Shown here piece after piece: positions 60,095-64,000 of a stretch of DNA of 64,000 nt. Within the stretch, counting starts at the first letter, position 1, and every line of letters starts with the position of its first letter. The notes beneath the pieces were generated by a model. That model did not search any database. It had not been told where the DNA came from and was given only the letters and a program-made list of their open reading frames with translations. Both the position numbers and the translations under genes were made by a program. This DNA is from Gammaproteobacteria bacterium (GTDB lineage Bacteria > Pseudomonadota > Gammaproteobacteria > Xanthomonadales > Marinicellaceae), in assembly GCA_041395445.1 (NCBI GenBank), contig JAWLAO010000001.1, forward strand, positions 186,001 to 250,000, in the 5' to 3' direction.

Positions 60095-62374
60095 ATGTTA
60101 GATAAGGAGCTCGATAGTTGCATCAGTCATGTTTTCCAAAAAGCGTTAAAAGAACGCCATGAGTTCATTACTACTGAGCATTTGATGCTGGGCTTATTGG
60201 AAAATCAGCATGTACAAACCGTTCTGACAAATATTGACTGCGATATGGAGTTGCTGAAAACCGAGCTGCAGCAACATATTGATAATTTTGTAACTGTCCT
60301 CCCTGAAAACTCTGAAGAAAAGCCAATTCCAACAGCTGGCTTCCAACGAGTGATGCAAAGAGCCATTTATACCGCACAGAGTTCTGAAGTTTCTGTGGTT
60401 ACCGGTGATCGAGTATTAATTTCTTTTTTTGATGACAACGAAAGCTATGTAGTCTTTCTGTTGGCAAAACAAGGTATCGACCGCTTTGATGTTGTTAGTT
60501 TTGTTTCTCATTCGGATTTAATGTCGATTGATGAACAAGATGGTGATGAAGATTTTGACAGAGATGGCAACTCAGAAAAGGAAAAAGAACAAATTGAACA
60601 ATATTTGGTCAATTTGAATGAAAAAGCACTTGCCGGCCAGATTGATCCGCTGATTGGTCGTCACAAAGAATTGGAAAGAACCATTCAGATTCTGCTACGC
60701 AGAAGCAAAAACAATCCATTATTGGTTGGTGAACCCGGTGTTGGTAAAACTGCAATAGCCGCCGGTTTGGCGAAACGCATTGTCGATAAAGAAATTCCGG
60801 AACTGATGCAGGATGCAGTTGTGTTTTCTCTTGATTTAGGCAATTTGCTAGCAGGAACCAAGTATCGTGGTGACTTTGAAAAACGTATGAAAAAAGTCAT
60901 TCAACATGTCAAAAGCATTCCTCATTCCATATTGTTCATTGATGAAATTCACACGATTATCGGAGCAGGCTCAGTTTCCGGCGGCACGATGGATGCTTCC
61001 AATTTGCTCAAACCGGCTTTAAGTGCCGGAGAATTGCGTTGTATTGGTGCGACAACGGCGCAAGAAGCCAGAACTGTTTTCGATAAAGACAGAGCCTTAT
61101 CGCGCAGATTCCAAAAAGTCGATATTCGCGAGCCCAGCGTTAAAGAAACGATTGAAATACTCACCGGGTTAAAATCACGTTTTGAGGATTTTCACGGCGT
61201 AAAATATGAAACTTCCGCTATCGAAGAAGCAGTCAAACTCACTTCCCGGCATTTGTCTGATAAATTTTTACCTGACAAAGCCATCGATGCCATTGATGAA
61301 GCCGGTTCATGGCAACGCATCAATAATTTGCAAAACACCACAATTGATAAATCGGATATACGCAGAGTGGTTGCCTCGATGGCAAAAATTCCGCTTAATG
61401 ACTTAAGCGGTGATGACGTTCAAAGACTTCAGTCATTAGACCGCAATCTGAAAATGGTAATTTTTGGACAAGATGAAGCCATTGAAACACTGACAACAGC
61501 CATCAAAATGTCACGAGCAGGCATGTCAAAAATGGACAAACCAATTTCTAACCTTTTGTTTGCTGGACCAACAGGTGTCGGTAAAACTGAAGTTGTAAAA
61601 CAGTTATCACATGTTTTGAGTTTAAAACTTCTTCGATTTGATATGTCCGAATATATGGAAGCGCACAGTGTTTCCCGTTTGATTGGTTCACCTCCCGGCT
61701 ATGTTGGGCATGAAGATGGTGGCTTATTAACTGACAAAGTTCATCAAAACCCATACTCCATTGTTTTGCTGGATGAAATTGAAAAAGCTCACCCTGATAT
61801 TTTTAACGTGTTATTGCAAGTAATGGACAGAGGCACTTTAACGGATTCCAATGGACGGGAAACTGATTTTCGCAATGTATTGTTGATTATGACAACCAAT
61901 GCCGGTGCTGCTGAACAATCCAGAGAATCTATGGGTTTCACTGAACAAGATCACTCGACAGATAGCACGGCTGCTATCAAACGCCTGTTTTCACCGGAAT
62001 TTCGTAACCGTTTAGATGCCACTATTCAGTTTAAGAAACTAACCGAAGAACATGTTCTGAAAATTGTTGATAAAATCATTATCGAACTGGAAGCACAAAT
62101 GTCTGACAAAGACATTCATTTCAAGTTATCCGAACAAGCTAAAAAATGGCTGGTTGCCAAAGGATACGATAAAGCGATGGGCGCCAGACCGATGCACCGT
62201 GCGGTTGAAAATTACATCAAGAAACCAGTTATTGATGAAATTCTGTTCGGCAAACTCAGCAAGGGTGGAATGGTCTTGGTTGATGTTATCAATAATCAAC
62301 TGGGTTTCTCCATTAAAAGTAACACTCAATTGTTACCTAACAAAACCGCAACGGAAAAATCCAAAGAAGAATAA
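60095..62374 (+). CDS. clpA: ATP-dependent Clp protease ATP-binding subunit ClpA
   Basis: ClpA is the hexameric unfoldase that feeds ClpP. ATG 60095 (MLDKELDSC) follows GAGGAGG and gives 759 residues. It has the N domain (1-140), AAA-1 with Walker A GEPGVGKTA and Walker B ILFIDEIHTIIGAG, and AAA-2 with GPTGVGKTE and IVLLDEIEKAHPDIF. A GARPMHRAVENYIKKP sensor-2 segment is present. It forms a unit with clpS. clpP is not in the window. Confidence 0.96.
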   Translation: MLDKELDSCISHVFQKALKERHEFITTEHLMLGLLENQHVQTVLTNIDCDMELLKTELQQHIDNFVTVLPENSEEKPIPTAGFQRVMQRAIYTAQSSEVSVVTGDRVLISFFDDNESYVVFLLAKQGIDRFDVVSFVSHSDLMSIDEQDGDEDFDRDGNSEKEKEQIEQYLVNLNEKALAGQIDPLIGRHKELERTIQILLRRSKNNPLLVGEPGVGKTAIAAGLAKRIVDKEIPELMQDAVVFSLDLGNLLAGTKYRGDFEKRMKKVIQHVKSIPHSILFIDEIHTIIGAGSVSGGTMDASNLLKPALSAGELRCIGATTAQEARTVFDKDRALSRRFQKVDIREPSVKETIEILTGLKSRFEDFHGVKYETSAIEEAVKLTSRHLSDKFLPDKAIDAIDEAGSWQRINNLQNTTIDKSDIRRVVASMAKIPLNDLSGDDVQRLQSLDRNLKMVIFGQDEAIETLTTAIKMSRAGMSKMDKPISNLLFAGPTGVGKTEVVKQLSHVLSLKLLRFDMSEYMEAHSVSRLIGSPPGYVGHEDGGLLTDKVHQNPYSIVLLDEIEKAHPDIFNVLLQVMDRGTLTDSNGRETDFRNVLLIMTTNAGAAEQSRESMGFTEQDHSTDSTAAIKRLFSPEFRNRLDATIQFKKLTEEHVLKIVDKIIIELEAQMSDKDIHFKLSEQAKKWLVAKGYDKAMGARPMHRAVENYIKKPVIDEILFGKLSKGGMVLVDVINNQLGFSIKSNTQLLPNKTATEKSKEE

Positions 62375-62413
62375 ACTTCTCAGCACCGAAAATAACTGAT
62401 AACAAATAATAAA

Positions 62414-62435
62414 ACAGACAGACGGATTTGTCTGT
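62414..62435 (-). terminator. Rho-independent terminator of infA
   Basis: On the minus strand ACAGACA and TGTCTGT form a 7-base stem with an 8-base loop, followed by TTTATTATTTG. It lies 12 bases after the infA stop and between the convergent clpA and infA genes. Confidence 0.6.
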
Positions 62436-62447
62436 GGAGGAAAGTGA

Positions 62448-62666
62448 TTATTTCTTACGAAATGTAATACGACCCTTCATTAAATCATAAGGAGTTAACT
62501 CAACAGTCACTGTATCACCGGTCAAAATACGAATATAATTTTTACGCATACGACCTGAAATGTGCGCTGTCACGATATGACCATTTTCAAGTTCTACGCG
62601 AAACATCGTGTTTGGAAGGGTTTCTGTAACTACGCCTTCAAATTCAATTACATCTTCTTTTGCCAT
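62448..62666 (-). CDS. infA: Translation initiation factor IF-1
   Basis: The 72-residue OB-fold protein (MAKEDVIEFEGVVTETLPNT, HISGRMRKNYIRILTGD, VELTPYDLMKGRITFRKK) is IF-1, which binds the 30S A site during initiation. It is downstream of aat on the same strand with a 77-base gap, as in many gammaproteobacteria. Confidence 0.97.
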   Translation of the reverse strand: MAKEDVIEFEGVVTETLPNTMFRVELENGHIVTAHISGRMRKNYIRILTGDTVTVELTPYDLMKGRITFRKK

Positions 62667-62743
62667 AAAATTCCTCAGAAATAAAAACGGAGCGAATTTT
62701 AACAGAAATAAATGAATAATACATTAATGAAGAGAGGTTATGC

Positions 62744-63418
62744 TCAATTATCAAAAGAATTAGCACTGACTTGAGGTAAAAACCGCTTAAACTCACGCAT
62801 TGAAATTAATTCGGCTCCCATGCTATCCAGATGTTCACTATAAACCTGACAATCCAGAATTTTTATGTTGTTCTTCAATAAATATTTACAGAGTTCGTAT
62901 AAAGCAAACTTAGAACCATTGGTTTGTAGACTAAACATGGATTCACCGAAAAATATATTTTCCAAACGCACACCGTAAATTCCACCGGCTAATTGTCCAT
63001 CAATATCAACTTCCAGACAATGAACAACTCCTTCCTTATGAAGCTGTAAATAGGCTTCTTTCATTTCATTGGTAATCCACGTCCCAAGTCCATCTTTGCG
63101 GGTTTTGGAACAATGATCAATCACTATCTTAAAATCTCTGTTGAAGTGAACCTGATAATTTGTTTGTCGAATCGCTCGTTTGAAACTTCTGGAAATATGA
63201 AATTTATCCGGGAAAAGAACCATTCGCGGATTGGGAGCCCACCACAATATCGGTTCATTTTGCGAAAACCAAGGAAAAATCCCATGCGAATAGGCTTTGA
63301 CTAAAGTTTTCGAGTCCAGTTTCCCACCAAATGCCAACAAACCATTGGGTTCAGATAAAGCTTCCTCAACTGCTGGGAAATCACCACGCAAATCCATATT
63401 TGGTAAGTAAAACTTCAT
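62744..63418 (-). CDS. aat: Leucyl/phenylalanyl-tRNA-protein transferase Aat
   Basis: Aat adds Leu or Phe to proteins beginning with Lys or Arg, creating the N-degron that ClpS recognises. The 224-residue protein has PNGLLAFGGKLDSKTLVKAY, YSHGIFPWFSQNEPILWWAP and a GIYGVRLENIFFGESMFS segment, all family signatures. Its position beside clpS-clpA (convergent, with infA between) places the tagging and degradation steps together. Confidence 0.95.
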   Translation of the reverse strand: MKFYLPNMDLRGDFPAVEEALSEPNGLLAFGGKLDSKTLVKAYSHGIFPWFSQNEPILWWAPNPRMVLFPDKFHISRSFKRAIRQTNYQVHFNRDFKIVIDHCSKTRKDGLGTWITNEMKEAYLQLHKEGVVHCLEVDIDGQLAGGIYGVRLENIFFGESMFSLQTNGSKFALYELCKYLLKNNIKILDCQVYSEHLDSMGAELISMREFKRFLPQVSANSFDN

Positions 63419-63556
63419 ATCAGCTTGTATTTGATAAAGTTGAGATAAAAATGCTGTTGCTCATTTGCTATGATGTTTTATTCAGTTAAGTGCGAGAAAG
63501 TATTTTATTGTATAGAGATTTTTTATGCTATGGTTTGGAAAGAGAAATTATGTTCA

Positions 63557-63580
63557 TTTTCTTTACTTGCATAAAGAAAA
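63557..63580. repeat. Short inverted repeat upstream of the IS481-type element
   Basis: TTTTCTTT and AAAGAAAA form an 8-base stem with loop ACTTGCAT, followed by CGAACCAAAAGAAAG. Similar TTTCTTT...AAAGAAACGAACCAAAGAAAG elements recur between genes in some gammaproteobacteria, from memory; the copy is cut off by the insertion at 63601. Confidence 0.4.
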
Positions 63581-63600
63581 CGAACCAAAAGAAAGTGCAC

Positions 63601-64000
63601 TGTATGGTTCATAATCATAGGTAACACAAAAGTCCAAGTACATAGGTAACAGATTTATACTATTTATCTTTTTCGTGGGGAAAGCCTATGCCTTGGTTAG
63701 AGATAAATCCTATGGACCAAAAACTATATTTCATCTGTGATTATAAACGAGGAATCGACAACTTCAGCAATCTGTGCGAACGATATGGTATCAGCCGCAA
63801 GACAGGTTATAAACTTGTCAATAACTACCATGAAAATGGTATTGAAGGATTGGAAGAAAAAAGCAGGGCTCCGCATAATCATCCACATAAAGTTCCTTAT
63901 AAAATCAGGCAATCCATATTGGAACTTCGTAGCCAGCGAATGATTACATTGGGAGCAAAAAAGATTCAGGCTAGATTGAAAACCATGTATCCAGATATAA
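63601..64000 (+). mobile_element. IS481-family-like insertion sequence, left end (continues past the window)
   Basis: The element probably begins at TGTATGGTTC (63601). Two subterminal copies of CATAGGTAACA(C/G) at 63616-63627 and 63641-63652, 25 bases apart, look like transposase-binding sites of this family. The transposase gene starts at 63688 and runs off the edge. Confidence 0.75.
63688..64000 (+). CDS. IS481-type transposase (integrase-like), N-terminal part
   Basis: ATG 63688 gives MPWLEINPMDQKLYFICDY, a highly typical start for IS481-family transposases, followed by the helix-turn-helix LCERYGISRKTGYKLVNNYH, GLEEKSRAPHNHP and RSQRMITLGAKKIQARL. About 104 residues are visible before the window ends; the DDE catalytic core lies beyond. 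The frame is open so far, so an intact element is possible. Confidence 0.85.
   Translation, partial: MPWLEINPMDQKLYFICDYKRGIDNFSNLCERYGISRKTGYKLVNNYHENGIEGLEEKSRAPHNHPHKVPYKIRQSILELRSQRMITLGAKKIQARLKTMYPDI

Overview
The window is chromosomal DNA from an AT-rich, low-GC gammaproteobacterium. That placement rests on gammaproteobacterial arrangements: divergent fur/bamE, lapA-lapB, clpS-clpA facing infA-aat, prfB-lysS with an RF2 frameshift site, ygfZ beside sdhCDAB, plus miaE, yidD and mtfA. Secreted peptidases, one ending in an IFENGFD-type tail, and a TPR protein kinase recall Marinicella and Lysobacter relatives; that finer placement is my inference. Coding density is very high. No stretch above 300 bases lacks a gene, and I saw no rRNA, tRNA or CRISPR array.

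Layout. 1-3.3 kb: partial SLT-like lipoprotein, queD, fur, bamE, a periplasmic SRPBCC protein, maiA. 3.3-12.8 kb: GNAT, thiI without rhodanese domain, a giant secreted subtilase, pbpC, a methyltransferase. 12.8-19.3 kb: PhnD-like binding protein, ygfZ, sdhCDAB, miaE, a secreted unknown. 19.2-23.5 kb (minus strand): a zinc-finger/membrane/TPR protein, a rhomboid protease, sufU, a LysE exporter, a PilZ protein. 23.5-34.7 kb: lysS, prfB, dksA, yidD, dihydroorotase, isoaspartyl peptidase, uvrB, a secreted propeller-amidohydrolase. 34.8-37.8 kb: a gluconate-dehydrogenase-like module whose GMC gene is frameshifted. 37.9-43.1 kb: galU, a CapD-like enzyme, a WecA-like transferase, lapB, lapA (envelope polysaccharide and LPS control). 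43.2-44.4 kb: an IS5-family element with a frameshifted transposase. 44.4-51.3 kb: selO, fdhD, a NuoE-NuoF-type formate dehydrogenase beta subunit with no catalytic partner, a deoxynucleoside kinase, mtfA, a secreted metalloprotease. 51.3-56.4 kb: CusAB-like copper/silver efflux and a Cys/His/Met-rich small protein. 56.5-63.4 kb: a Ser/Thr kinase with TPRs, clpS, clpA, infA, aat. 63.6-64 kb: the start of an IS481-type element.

How the genes connect. The ygfZ-sdhCDAB-miaE block joins succinate oxidation with two proteins of the tRNA A37 ms2io6A pathway. The clpS-clpA and aat genes supply both tagging and degradation for the bacterial N-degron route. The rhomboid, the zinc-finger/TPR membrane protein and SufU form a tight minus-strand cluster of unknown joint role. 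The secreted S8 and M12B peptidases, isoaspartyl peptidase and propeller-amidohydrolase suggest a protein- and peptide-degrading heterotroph. I found no single large novel system; the best candidates are the rhomboid/zinc-finger pair, the sdh-miaE linkage, the altered copper adaptor module and the tagged secreted proteases.
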